From Candidatus Binatota bacterium (lineage in GTDB: Bacteria > Desulfobacterota > Binatia > UBA1149 > CAITLU01): a stretch of DNA of 33,750 nt. Positions 1-7,563 of the stretch are shown piece by piece. The notes under the pieces are model-generated. The model worked only from the letters and a program-made list of their open reading frames with translations, was not told the origin of the DNA and ran no database searches. Positions within the stretch are counted from its first letter, which is position 1. Each line of letters begins with the position of its first letter. The stretch covers positions 1 to 33,750 of the forward strand of contig JAJRWY010000006.1 in NCBI GenBank assembly GCA_024276575.1, written 5' to 3'. Made by a program: the position numbers and the translations under genes.

Positions 1-888
1 GCTACCGATTCTGCCTTCGAACTGCGAGTGGAAGACATCTCGCGGCTAAAAAGCGAAGGGGTCAGCGAGACCGTGATTCGCGCCATGTTGACCGCAGTTG
101 CCGAGCCTGCCGATGAAATCGCGGACCTGGAAGCTGCGGACCCGGAAGCTGCAGACCCGGAAGCTGCGGAATTGGAGCCGCGGCACGATGAGCTTGGCGA
201 GCATGGAGCACGGTCCGTCGCTGCGGATGCTTTGGATGGTGGCCACGGCGAGGATCACCATGCCGCTACGCCGGCCTCCGGGCACGAGCAAGGCGGGGTC
301 TTCTCGTATCGTGTGATCGATGAACATGGTGCGGGTAGCCACCGGCATCTGGCGGTCACCCTGCGAGACGTGGCGATCCTGGTACTCAGGGACGAGGGTG
401 CCCACCATAGCTTGACCGGGCGGGCAGACGCATTGCTGCGGCGTCTGCGGGCGGCATGGTCGCGGGGACCCGGCTACTTCCAGGCGGTTCGACGAGACGG
501 GGGTTCGGCGGTGATGTTTCGCAGCCGTGGCGATGGCGCAACCCTGGAGATCATGTCCGTATACCGGGCCGACGCCACGGCTTATGAACGGCGTAGTGAT
601 CGCGTGGTTACACGCGAATTGCTTGCCGCGTACTTGAGCGACCTGCTTTCCGACTACTGGTCGATCGCCTTCCTGGGTGAACCCGCTACGCGACTCGTTG
701 ATCTGCCGGAGGGGGAGGCCCTCGAGACTCTCTCGGAGAATTTGGTAGGGGCGGGTACGCCCGATGCTGATGCGTTTTTCGAAGCGGTTCGTTCATCGCC
801 CGGGGGCTTGCGTGACCATCTATGGCGACTGGCCAGTAGCGTGCCCCGTGGTTTTGGTGAAGCCGGCGGCGCCCCAGGAAGTCCGTGA
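1..888 (+). CDS. Hypothetical protein, 5' end outside window
   Basis: The reading frame is open from base 1, and a helix-turn-helix-like motif (LKSEGVSETVIRAML) is already under way, so the true start is probably upstream; the GTG at 28 is only the first in-window option. The same motif recurs in the next gene (RRAGIGEAVIRALL), which suggests paralogous N-terminal halves. After the motif comes an acidic linker built from a 15-base tandem repeat (bases 121-165, residues ADPEA), then a His-rich stretch, then a compact alpha/beta-looking C-terminal domain of about 180 residues that I do not recognise. The stop overlaps the next start as GTGA, which implies coupled translation. The function is unknown; a role at the cell envelope is inferred only from the neighbour. 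Confidence 0.7.
   Translation, partial: ATDSAFELRVEDISRLKSEGVSETVIRAMLTAVAEPADEIADLEAADPEAADPEAAELEPRHDELGEHGARSVAADALDGGHGEDHHAATPASGHEQGGVFSYRVIDEHGAGSHRHLAVTLRDVAILVLRDEGAHHSLTGRADALLRRLRAAWSRGPGYFQAVRRDGGSAVMFRSRGDGATLEIMSVYRADATAYERRSDRVVTRELLAAYLSDLLSDYWSIAFLGEPATRLVDLPEGEALETLSENLVGAGTPDADAFFEAVRSSPGGLRDHLWRLASSVPRGFGEAGGAPGSP
121..165 (+). repeat. 15-bp in-frame tandem repeat
   Basis: Three consecutive 15-base units (GCGGACCCGGAAGCT with single-base variants) encode an Ala-Asp-Pro-Glu-Ala linker inside the first gene. It is a simple in-frame expansion of a disordered linker. Confidence 0.8.
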
Positions 889-1862
889 AACGCCTGCTGC
901 TGGCGCTTCCTCTGCTTGTGGGCCTTGGTACCGCCCACGCCGGCTATCTCGAGGTCAGCGTGAATGACCTTGTGATGCTTGCCAATAGTGGAATTTCGGA
1001 AGAGACGATCCTAACCGTCGTGGAAACCCGGGATATCGCCTTTGCCGTCGAAGCTGAGGAAATCGTCGAACTGCGCCGTGCCGGAATCGGGGAGGCGGTG
1101 ATTCGCGCCCTGCTCGAAAAGACCCAGCGGGTTGACGATGAGCCTAGCCCGGAGCGTGTTTCATCGATCGGAGCTGCCCCCTCCTACTCCTCCTACCCTT
1201 CGTACGGCTACCCCTACGGCTACTGGCCGGATTACTACTACTGGTCGGACTATCGCTGGCCCTTGGCGTACGGCGGGTATGGCTATTTCCCGGACCTGTG
1301 GTTTTCCCACCGCTACGCCGGGCTTCACGGTTTCGGCCACGGCTGGCGTCATGATTCCGGTTACACGGGAGGTCATGCTGGGGGCCACGATTCCGGCCAC
1401 AGTGGAGGCCATCACGGCGGGGATGGAACGGATCACGACAGCGGCCATGTGGTGGATCACCACGGCGATGGCGATCAAGGCTCCGGCCATAGTGGAGAAG
1501 CGGGCCACGACGGTGGAATCGGCGGCGAGCATGGCGCGGGCCACGGCGTAGCCCACAGTGGCGGAATCGGCGGCGGCCACGGCCTAGCCCACGACGGTGG
1601 AATCGGCGGCGAACACGGCGCTGGCCACGGCCTAGGCCACGACGGTGGAATCGGCGGCGAACACGGCGCTGGCCACGGCCTAGCCCACGACGGTGGAATC
1701 GGCGGCGAACACGGCGCTGGGCACGGCCTAGGCCACAGTGGTGGAATCGGCGGCGAACACGGCGCTGGCCACGGCCTAGGCCACGGTGGCGGAATCGGTG
1801 GCAGCCATGGTGGCGGCCACGGTATAGGCCACGGCGGCGGAATCGGCGGCGGTCATCATTGA
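885..1862 (+). CDS. Secreted His/Gly-repeat protein
   Basis: A GTG start overlaps the previous stop by four bases. Residues 1-19 form a signal peptide (MKRLLLALPLLVGLGTAHA). Two copies of a short helical motif follow (GISEETILTVVE, then GIGEAVIRALLE), then a Tyr/Trp/Pro-rich segment at about residues 100-150, then a His/Gly-rich tail. From residue 210 the tail is a tandem repeat of the 16-residue unit GGIGGEHGAGHGLAHD, with about seven units, one of them shortened. The export signal and His density would suit a periplasmic or surface metal-binding (Ni, Zn, Cu) or structural protein, but this is inferred from composition; no enzyme domain is visible. The helical motif is common in uncharacterised proteins of Gram-negative bacteria. 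Confidence 0.8.
   Translation: MKRLLLALPLLVGLGTAHAGYLEVSVNDLVMLANSGISEETILTVVETRDIAFAVEAEEIVELRRAGIGEAVIRALLEKTQRVDDEPSPERVSSIGAAPSYSSYPSYGYPYGYWPDYYYWSDYRWPLAYGGYGYFPDLWFSHRYAGLHGFGHGWRHDSGYTGGHAGGHDSGHSGGHHGGDGTDHDSGHVVDHHGDGDQGSGHSGEAGHDGGIGGEHGAGHGVAHSGGIGGGHGLAHDGGIGGEHGAGHGLGHDGGIGGEHGAGHGLAHDGGIGGEHGAGHGLGHSGGIGGEHGAGHGLGHGGGIGGSHGGGHGIGHGGGIGGGHH
1512..1859 (+). repeat. 48-bp coding tandem repeat (His/Gly)
   Basis: Six units of 48 bases, one of 36 bases and a terminal partial unit encode GGIGGxHGxGHGxxHx. The units are very similar at the DNA level, with differences mainly in the last codons (GLAHD, GLGHD, GLGHS), which indicates recent expansion or ongoing homogenisation. All units keep the frame. 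Confidence 0.9.
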
Positions 1863-1975
1863 GACCAACCGCGAGTACTCCTCAGTTCCGCTCACCCTTT
1901 CCGGTTCGGTTGCTGCCTCCCGACCGCCCGGCCGCCAAATTGACAAAGTAGCAAGGGCGCAGTACGGACGCCCTC

Positions 1976-3601
1976 GTGGCCGCGATAGAATTTTCCTATA
2001 AAGGACGCAGCCTTGCGCTGGAGAAAGCGGCCGAGAATCTGCTCGATCTACTGGTGGTCGGCGGTGGCATCACCGGTGCCGGTATCGCCCGCGAGGCGGC
2101 TCTGCAAGGTCTGAAGACGCTGGTGATCGACAAAGGCGATTTCGCCAGCGGAACCAGTAGCCGTTCCTCGAAGCTCATCCACGGCGGTTTGCGCTACTTG
2201 GCTCAAGGCGACATTTCTCTGGTGCGCGAAGCGGCGCGCGAGCGTGCCGTGTTGAGGTCCTTGGCTCCACATCTCGCTTTGCCGCTGCCGATGCTGATGC
2301 CGCTTTCCTCACTGGCCGGCCGCTTGAAAATGTCGGCCGGTCTGTGGACCTTCATGCAACTTGCCGGCGGTCACGATGAGCACGGCTATGAAATCCTCGG
2401 GCGCGGCGATGCCCTCGAGGCTGAGGCTGGACTCAGGCGCGAACGGCTATCGGGCGCGGCTCGTTTTACCGAGTTTCTGACCGATGATGCGAGACTGACC
2501 TTGGAAACCCTCGAGTCCGCAGCGGCGGCCGGGGCGCTGGTCGCTTCCTATACCGAGTTGGTGGGGGTGGAGCACAGCGGCGAAACCTTGCGGCTCTCGC
2601 TTGTCGACCGTAGCTGTGACAGCAGCATGGAACTTCGTTGCCGTTGCCTGGTCAATGCCGCCGGACCTTGGTTCGAGGCCGTACGCGGGCTTTACCAAAG
2701 TGACGCTGACTCCATGCTTCAGCTTTCGCGCGGTATCCACATCGTGGTCGAGCGTGAGAAGCTTCCGGTCGATCACATCGTGGTATTGAAGTCTCCCGAC
2801 GGCCGCTCCACCTTCGTGGTCCCGCGCGGACGCCACGTTTACATCGGCACTACCGACACTTTCTATGCCGGAGAGGCCGAGGAGCCTGGTGTGGACGACG
2901 ACGACGTTGCCTATCTGCTCGAGTCGGCGGCCGCTACTTTTGAACAAAGCCCCGGGCGTGAGGATATCGTCGGGGTTTGGTCGGGAGTCAGGCCCCTGGT
3001 GGCGGAGGAAGGTAAGAAACCTTCGGAGGTCTCGCGGCGTGATGAAGTTCTGGCCGGGCCTGGTCCCATAGTCGCCATCGTCGGTGGCAAGCTCACTACT
3101 TTCCGCTGTATGGCGGAGCGGGTGCTGCGCGAGGTGTTGACGATACTCGGGCGTAGCCCGGACAAGAGCATCGATTCCGCACGCTTGCCTCTGGCCGGTG
3201 GCGATGCCGTTGCCCAAAGCAAGGCCCGCGCGGCCTGCCTCAGTATTGGTGAGCCCGTCCTCGAAGATCGGCTCTGGAGCACTTATGGTGTTGCTGCCGC
3301 CGGGATAATAGAGGCGATGCGGCGTGAGCCGGCATCCATGGAAGCGGTCGGGGCTTTGTGTGACTTGACGGTAGCGGAACTCGATTTCAGTGTGGCCAAC
3401 GAAATGGTGATGACGCTCGACGACCTGCTCCGGCGCCGCTGCCGTTCGGCGATGTTCGACGGATCCGCCACGCTGGCGGCGGCACCGGAGGCTGCACGAT
3501 TGTTGGCCGAACGTTTGAATTGGGATGATGCGCGGCGTGAGCGTGAGATCGAAGCCTTCGAGTCGTTGATAGCCAAGGAACTGAATGCGGCGCGTGCGTG
3601 A
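1976..3601 (+). CDS. glpD: FAD-dependent glycerol-3-phosphate dehydrogenase
   Basis: GlpD oxidises sn-glycerol 3-phosphate to dihydroxyacetone phosphate at the membrane and passes electrons to quinone. The N-terminal Rossmann FAD motif GGGITGAGIA is at about residues 28-37, followed by the family signature around GTSSRSSKLIHGGLRYL. The substrate-domain strands FVVPRGRHVYIGTTDT and the GKLTTFRCMAE segment match the DAO/GlpD family, and a C-terminal helical domain closes the protein. At 541 residues it is slightly longer than the usual 500 or so. The GTG start is chosen because no closer ATG precedes the FAD motif; its ribosome-binding site is weak. It heads a glp operon with an AGPS-like oxidase, glpK and a HAD phosphatase. 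Part of it (3091-3197) has an inverted copy at 7445-7551. Confidence 0.93.
   Translation: MAAIEFSYKGRSLALEKAAENLLDLLVVGGGITGAGIAREAALQGLKTLVIDKGDFASGTSSRSSKLIHGGLRYLAQGDISLVREAARERAVLRSLAPHLALPLPMLMPLSSLAGRLKMSAGLWTFMQLAGGHDEHGYEILGRGDALEAEAGLRRERLSGAARFTEFLTDDARLTLETLESAAAAGALVASYTELVGVEHSGETLRLSLVDRSCDSSMELRCRCLVNAAGPWFEAVRGLYQSDADSMLQLSRGIHIVVEREKLPVDHIVVLKSPDGRSTFVVPRGRHVYIGTTDTFYAGEAEEPGVDDDDVAYLLESAAATFEQSPGREDIVGVWSGVRPLVAEEGKKPSEVSRRDEVLAGPGPIVAIVGGKLTTFRCMAERVLREVLTILGRSPDKSIDSARLPLAGGDAVAQSKARAACLSIGEPVLEDRLWSTYGVAAAGIIEAMRREPASMEAVGALCDLTVAELDFSVANEMVMTLDDLLRRRCRSAMFDGSATLAAAPEAARLLAERLNWDDARREREIEAFESLIAKELNAARA
3091..3197 (+). repeat. glpD segment with an inverted copy at 7445-7551
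   Basis: These 107 bases of glpD, coding from about KLTTFRCMAE to ARLPLAG, match the reverse complement of 7445-7551 without gaps. I count five mismatches (glpD positions 3130, 3137, 3141, 3145 and 3149). The identity stops abruptly at both ends. Confidence 0.93.
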
Positions 3602-3698
3602 GTAATGAAGCCTCGGGACGCGCATGCCGGGTTCGGTTTTTTGCCTGGATCGATAGGCTCGGGCTGTTTCCGGCGACGAGCGAACAGGAGACACTACA

Positions 3699-5123
3699 TT
3701 GAGCGATGCCCCGACGAATTTTGCCGAAGCGCTAGCTGCTTTGAGCTCGGCTGTTCCCGAACTGGAAATTGTTGAGAAAGCGGAGAAAGTAGCCGAGAAG
3801 AGCCATGACCTCTGGGTGCGTTCTTTGCTCGAGCGCCTGGACTCCGGGACTCAACCGAGCGCGTCAGCGCTGCTGCGGCCGGGTTCGGCCGCCGAAGTAG
3901 CCAAGATCCTCGAGTGGGCGCAAGCGACCAAGACCCCGGTGGTGCCTTTCGGCTTGGGATCGGGGGTTTGCGGAGCGGTGCTGGCGCAAAGCGGACAGGT
4001 TGTCCTGGATCTGTCCAAGATGGACCGCTTGCTGGAGCTAAACGGCGATACGCTTACTGCCAGGGTGCAGCCCGGCATGCGCGGCTGCGATTTCGAGCGT
4101 GCGTTGGCCGGACAGGGCTACACCATGGGCCACTGGCCGCAGTCGATCGACATTTAGTCGGTGGGCGGCTGGTGCGCTACCCGTGCATCCGGCCAGTTTT
4201 CTACTCTTTACGGAAACATCGAGGAGATGCTGCTAGGTTGTGAAGTCGCCTTGCCGGGCGGCTCCTTGATCCGCATTCCTTCGGTGCCACGCTCATCCAC
4301 CGGCCCCGATCTGCGCCAGTTGTTTCTGGGTAGTGAGGGTACGCTCGGCGTGTTTACCGAGTTGACCTTCAGGATTCATCCGGCTGCGCAGACACAGTTG
4401 GGGAGTTGCTACACCATGCCCTCGCTGAAGGCCGGGGTCGAGGCTTTACGCCTGATGCTGCGCGCCGGTTGGCGCCCGGCGGTAACCCGCCTGTACGACG
4501 GAACCGAGGCCGGCCGCAACTTCGCCCACGTTGATCACGACGGCAAGCCGGTACTGCTTCTGCTCAGCGAGGGTACGCGCGCGCGGGTAGAAACCGAGGC
4601 TGTTGAGATAGCCAAGATCACACAAGCTTTGGGTGGACGCGACAACGGCTCGGAGCCCGTTCATAGCTGGCTGGAGCATCGCAATAATGTTCCGGAATTT
4701 ACCGACATTTTGGCCCAAGGCCTGGTTGCCGACACCATCGAGGTGGCGATTCCCTGGGACCGCGTGACGCAACTGTGGGAGCAAGTCGTTGAGCGGGTTT
4801 CGAAGATCGAAGACATCATTGCGATGTCGGGCCATGTCTCGCATTGCTATACGCAGGGTGCGAACATCTACTTTACTCTGGTAGGGGTGAAACGTGATTA
4901 TGCTCGTGCGTTGCAGCTCTACGATGCGGTTTGGAAGGAGACGCTGTCCACCACCCACGAACTCGGGGGCACCATCGCCCACCATCACGGCATAGGGCGG
5001 GTTCGCAAGGACTGGATGGCCAAAGAGATGGGGGCGGCGATCGAAGTTCACCGGGCGATCAAACAGGCTCTCGACCCTTGCGGGATCATGAATCCGGGCG
5101 CGCTCATCGACAGCGGCCGGTAG
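3699..5123 (+). pseudogene. AGPS-like FAD-linked oxidase split by an in-frame TAG
   Basis: The gene begins at a TTG behind AGGAG. One frame runs 475 codons to 5123 and is broken only by TAG at 4155-4157; the part after the stop has a GTG at 4161 that could restart. The protein belongs to the FAD-linked oxidase family nearest alkyldihydroxyacetonephosphate synthase: the FAD loop VVPFGLGSGVCGA, HWPQSIDI then SVGGWCATRASGQFST, GSEGTLGVFTELTF, the IYFTLVG tyrosine region and the triple-His AHHHGIGRVRKDW. In AGPS the TAG position is a serine (SLEFSTVGGW from memory of the human enzyme), so TCG to TAG is the simplest origin. Everything downstream looks conserved. It is either a recent nonsense pseudogene, a suppressed or read-through stop, a two-polypeptide gene, or a sequencing error. 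Its place between glpD and glpK suggests glycerol-lipid or D-2-hydroxyacid metabolism. Confidence 0.88.
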
Positions 5124-5134
5124 CGAGGAAGATC

Positions 5135-6589
5135 TTGTCTAAATATGTAGTGGGATTGGACGCCGGGACCACCGGGGTCAGGGCCGTACTTTTCGACCGA
5201 AGCGGGCAAGCCTGTGCGCGTGGCTATGCTGAGTTGCGTTCCGTGTACCCGCATCCAGGCTGGGTCGAGCAGGATCCGGCCGAACTTCGCGATGCTGCCT
5301 ACTCGGTCATTGCGCAGGCTTTGCAGTCAGCTTCGGCTAAACCCTCGGATGTGGCCGCATTGGGGATCGCCAATCAACGCTCCTCGATCGTAGCTTGGGA
5401 GGCCGGCAGCGGGCGGCCGCTGTCGGCGATGATAAACTGGCAAGACACGCGTTGTGAACAGCGCTGCCTGGAACTACAAGACCAGGGCTTGTTCATCACT
5501 TCGATGATGGCGGCTCCGAAAGCCGAATGGATTCTCAACAACGTAGCGGAGGCGTCTGTGGCGGCGCGTTCGGGCACGCTACGGTTTGGTACTCCCAACA
5601 GTTGGCTTGCCACCTGCTTGTGCGGAGACGTCAACATGAGCGATCACGCCAATGCCTCCGCCACCGGACTCTACGCTCATTTCGAGTCCGGCTGGGACGC
5701 CGGGGTGCTCGATAAGCTGGGGTTGGATATTGCCTGGTTACCGGAGTTGGTCGATTCGAGCGCTCATCTAGCTTTACTTCGTGAAGAAGTTCTCGGCGCT
5801 GCGGTTCCGCTGGCAGGTATGGCCGGCGATCAGCAGGCCTCACTGTTCGGGCTGGCTTGTTTCGGCCTCGGCGATACCAAGTGCAGCTATGGCACCTCGG
5901 CGATGGTGACGAGCAATACCGGCGACTCGGTGGCACTGGGCGGAGTCGGAACCTATCCCATCGTTGCCTGGAGAATCGGCGAAGAGCAGGTCTATAGTCT
6001 GGAAGGCAACGTAGTTACCGCCGGGGCGGCGATACAATGGTTGCGGGACGGGTTGGGGATAATACAGAGCGCTGGTGAAAGCGCGGCGCTGGCCGCGTCG
6101 CTGCCCGACAGCGGCGGAGTGTGGGCGGTACCGGCTTTTCAGGGTCTGGGTACTCCGGCCATGCGTTCGGAAGCACGGGCTTTGATCGGCGGGCTCAGCC
6201 GCGGAAGCGAGCGCGGCCATATAGTGCGGGCGTTGCTTGAAAGTATCGCTCACAGAGTCGTCGACGTAGTGGAAAGCGTGTGGGAGAATTCGGTGCCGGG
6301 TAGTACCCTTCACGTTGACGGGGGTGCTGCCGCCAACGATTTCCTACTGCAGGCTCAGGCCGATCTGCTCGGCATACCCGTGGAACGCTCGAGTGTATTG
6401 GAGGGGGCTGCTTGCGGCGCCGCCAAGCTGGCCGGCTTGGCCGTGGGATTCTGGGCCGATATCGGGGAACTGGAAGGGCTATGGAAGACCGACGGCTGCT
6501 TCGAGCCGGGCATTTCCGAAGATCAGCGCGAAGCCGAGCGTGATGTATGGAGCCGCAGGATGGATCTGGCCATGGCGGCGGTGGAGTGA
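5135..6589 (+). CDS. glpK: Glycerol kinase (FGGY family)
   Basis: GlpK phosphorylates glycerol to glycerol 3-phosphate, the substrate of the GlpD encoded upstream. The start is TTG at 5135 behind GAGGAAG, giving 484 residues, close to the family norm of about 500. The N-terminal actin-fold phosphate loop GLDAGTTGVRAVLFD is present, then NQRSSIVAWE and INWQDTR (FGGY family). The C-terminal half has GLSRGSERGHIVRALLESIAH and the diagnostic VDGGAAANDFLLQAQADLLG with GIPVERSS, followed by GAAKLAGLAVGFW. These match glycerol kinase better than xylulokinase or gluconokinase. It lies 11 bases after the interrupted FAD oxidase, in the same operon. Confidence 0.9.
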   Translation: MSKYVVGLDAGTTGVRAVLFDRSGQACARGYAELRSVYPHPGWVEQDPAELRDAAYSVIAQALQSASAKPSDVAALGIANQRSSIVAWEAGSGRPLSAMINWQDTRCEQRCLELQDQGLFITSMMAAPKAEWILNNVAEASVAARSGTLRFGTPNSWLATCLCGDVNMSDHANASATGLYAHFESGWDAGVLDKLGLDIAWLPELVDSSAHLALLREEVLGAAVPLAGMAGDQQASLFGLACFGLGDTKCSYGTSAMVTSNTGDSVALGGVGTYPIVAWRIGEEQVYSLEGNVVTAGAAIQWLRDGLGIIQSAGESAALAASLPDSGGVWAVPAFQGLGTPAMRSEARALIGGLSRGSERGHIVRALLESIAHRVVDVVESVWENSVPGSTLHVDGGAAANDFLLQAQADLLGIPVERSSVLEGAACGAAKLAGLAVGFWADIGELEGLWKTDGCFEPGISEDQREAERDVWSRRMDLAMAAVE

Positions 6590-6599
6590 CATTGCCGGC

Positions 6600-7259
6600 G
6601 TGAGCGTAATCAAACTAGTTATTTTCGACTGTGATGGGGTTCTTTTCGAGTCCGAAGCGGCCAACTTGGCCTTCTACCAAGAGGTTTTGCGCAAGGCCGG
6701 TGCTCCGCCGATGAAGGAGAGTGCCGCCGCCGCTTGCCACGCGATGGCTTCGCGCGAACTGTTTGAAATGCACTATGGGGATGATCCCGCCTTGTTGGCC
6801 AAGGTATTGGAGAGCGCCGCGAATACCTCTTACGATCCCTTCTACTCGCTGATGACACCGCGCGAAGGGCTACGTGAGGTACTTTCGAAGCTGCGCCGGG
6901 ACTACTTCGTAGCTTTGGCCACCAACCGCAGTCGCACCACTGAGGGGGTGTTGTCTGCTTTCGAACTCGGAGGCTACTTCGATTTCTGTGTCGGTGTACT
7001 CGACGTGCAACGTCCCAAACCCGACCCCGAGATGTTGCTGAAGTGTCTCGATCATTTCAGTCTCGACGCTCGGCAGGCGGTGTACGTTGGCGACCAGCCC
7101 GGCGACGCGGTGGCTGCGGAGGCGGCGGGCATGGCTTTCGTGGGAATCGGGCCGGTGGCGACTCAGTCGCGTATTTCGATAGCAAGCCTGGAGCAGTTGT
7201 TTCCTTGCTTAGACGAACTCAGCTCTGTTCCGGCGGGTTTTCCCGGCGCCGGTGGCTGA
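6600..7259 (+). CDS. HAD-family phosphatase, phosphoglycolate or glycerol-phosphate type
   Basis: This 219-residue haloacid-dehalogenase hydrolase has all four HAD motifs: DCDGVLFES (nucleophile and acid/base Asp), ATNRS (motif II Thr), the lysine in RPKPDPEM, and VGDQPGDAVAAEAAG (motif IV acids). A helical cap follows motif I, as in the Gph/PGP subfamily. The GTG start at 6600 lies 10 bases after glpK. Substrate cannot be read from sequence. Operon context favours glycerol 3-phosphate or a related phosphate, while the glcDEF genes elsewhere in the window make phosphoglycolate equally plausible. The stop overlaps the next gene's GTG start region by 8 bases. Confidence 0.85.
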   Translation: MSVIKLVIFDCDGVLFESEAANLAFYQEVLRKAGAPPMKESAAAACHAMASRELFEMHYGDDPALLAKVLESAANTSYDPFYSLMTPREGLREVLSKLRRDYFVALATNRSRTTEGVLSAFELGGYFDFCVGVLDVQRPKPDPEMLLKCLDHFSLDARQAVYVGDQPGDAVAAEAAGMAFVGIGPVATQSRISIASLEQLFPCLDELSSVPAGFPGAGG

Positions 7260-7563
7260 GCAGCGACGGCGTTTTGCTGCCACTCGTCCTACCTTGGCCG
7301 GAAATCTACTGCTAATCTTCCTGCTAGCGGCTATGGTGGGAGGCTGTCCTGATTCGTCGGGACCGGGATCTCGTCGAGAAGCGCGCTATATGGACGAGTA
7401 CGATGTGGGACGAGTGGGGGACCCCCGCGCCTGGGGCACCGCCGCGGCCAGAGGCAAGCGTGCGGAATCGATGCTCTTGTCCGGGCTACGCCAGAGCATC
7501 ATCAGCACCTCACGCAGCACCCGCTCCGCCATACAGCGGAAAGTAGTGAGCGATGACGATTAA
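7252..7563 (+). CDS. Small putative lipoprotein with a C-terminus encoded by an antisense glpD copy
   Basis: This is a 103-residue ORF with a GTG start overlapping the HAD gene. A hydrophobic stretch LLLIFLLAAMVGGC ends in a lipobox-like cysteine at about residue 32, so the product would be lipidated and anchored in the envelope. About 30 low-complexity residues follow. From about residue 65 to the end the coding sequence is the inverted copy of glpD (7445-7551) read in antisense, giving AESMLLSGLRQSIISTSR and beyond. The original C-terminus was therefore replaced or extended by an insertion. The stop overlaps the next gene's ATG (7553). It may be a real small lipoprotein, a degraded remnant, or a translational coupling leader. 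Confidence 0.55.
   Translation: MAEQRRRFAATRPTLAGNLLLIFLLAAMVGGCPDSSGPGSRREARYMDEYDVGRVGDPRAWGTAAARGKRAESMLLSGLRQSIISTSRSTRSAIQRKVVSDDD
7445..7551 (-). repeat. Inverted partial copy of glpD
   Basis: The copy is 107 bases, ungapped, and identical to the reverse complement of 3091-3197 except for five substitutions clustered within 20 bases (copy positions 7493-7512). The copy ends one base before the ATG of the downstream kinase gene, so that gene's untranslated start region is glpD-derived. There are no flanking transposon ends or target duplications that I can see. Confidence 0.93.

Noticed and set aside
2447-3694. 415-codon minus-strand open frame across glpD
   Set aside because: It is a shadow of glpD: the glpD frame carries all family motifs, while the antisense product has none.
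4155-4157. TAG as a pyrrolysine codon
   Set aside because: AGPS-family proteins have serine here and no pyrrolysine genes are visible; a nonsense mutation or suppression is simpler.
7445-7551. glpD copy as a diversity-generating retroelement template/variable pair
   Set aside because: The five substitutions are not confined to adenines of one copy, and no reverse transcriptase is present.
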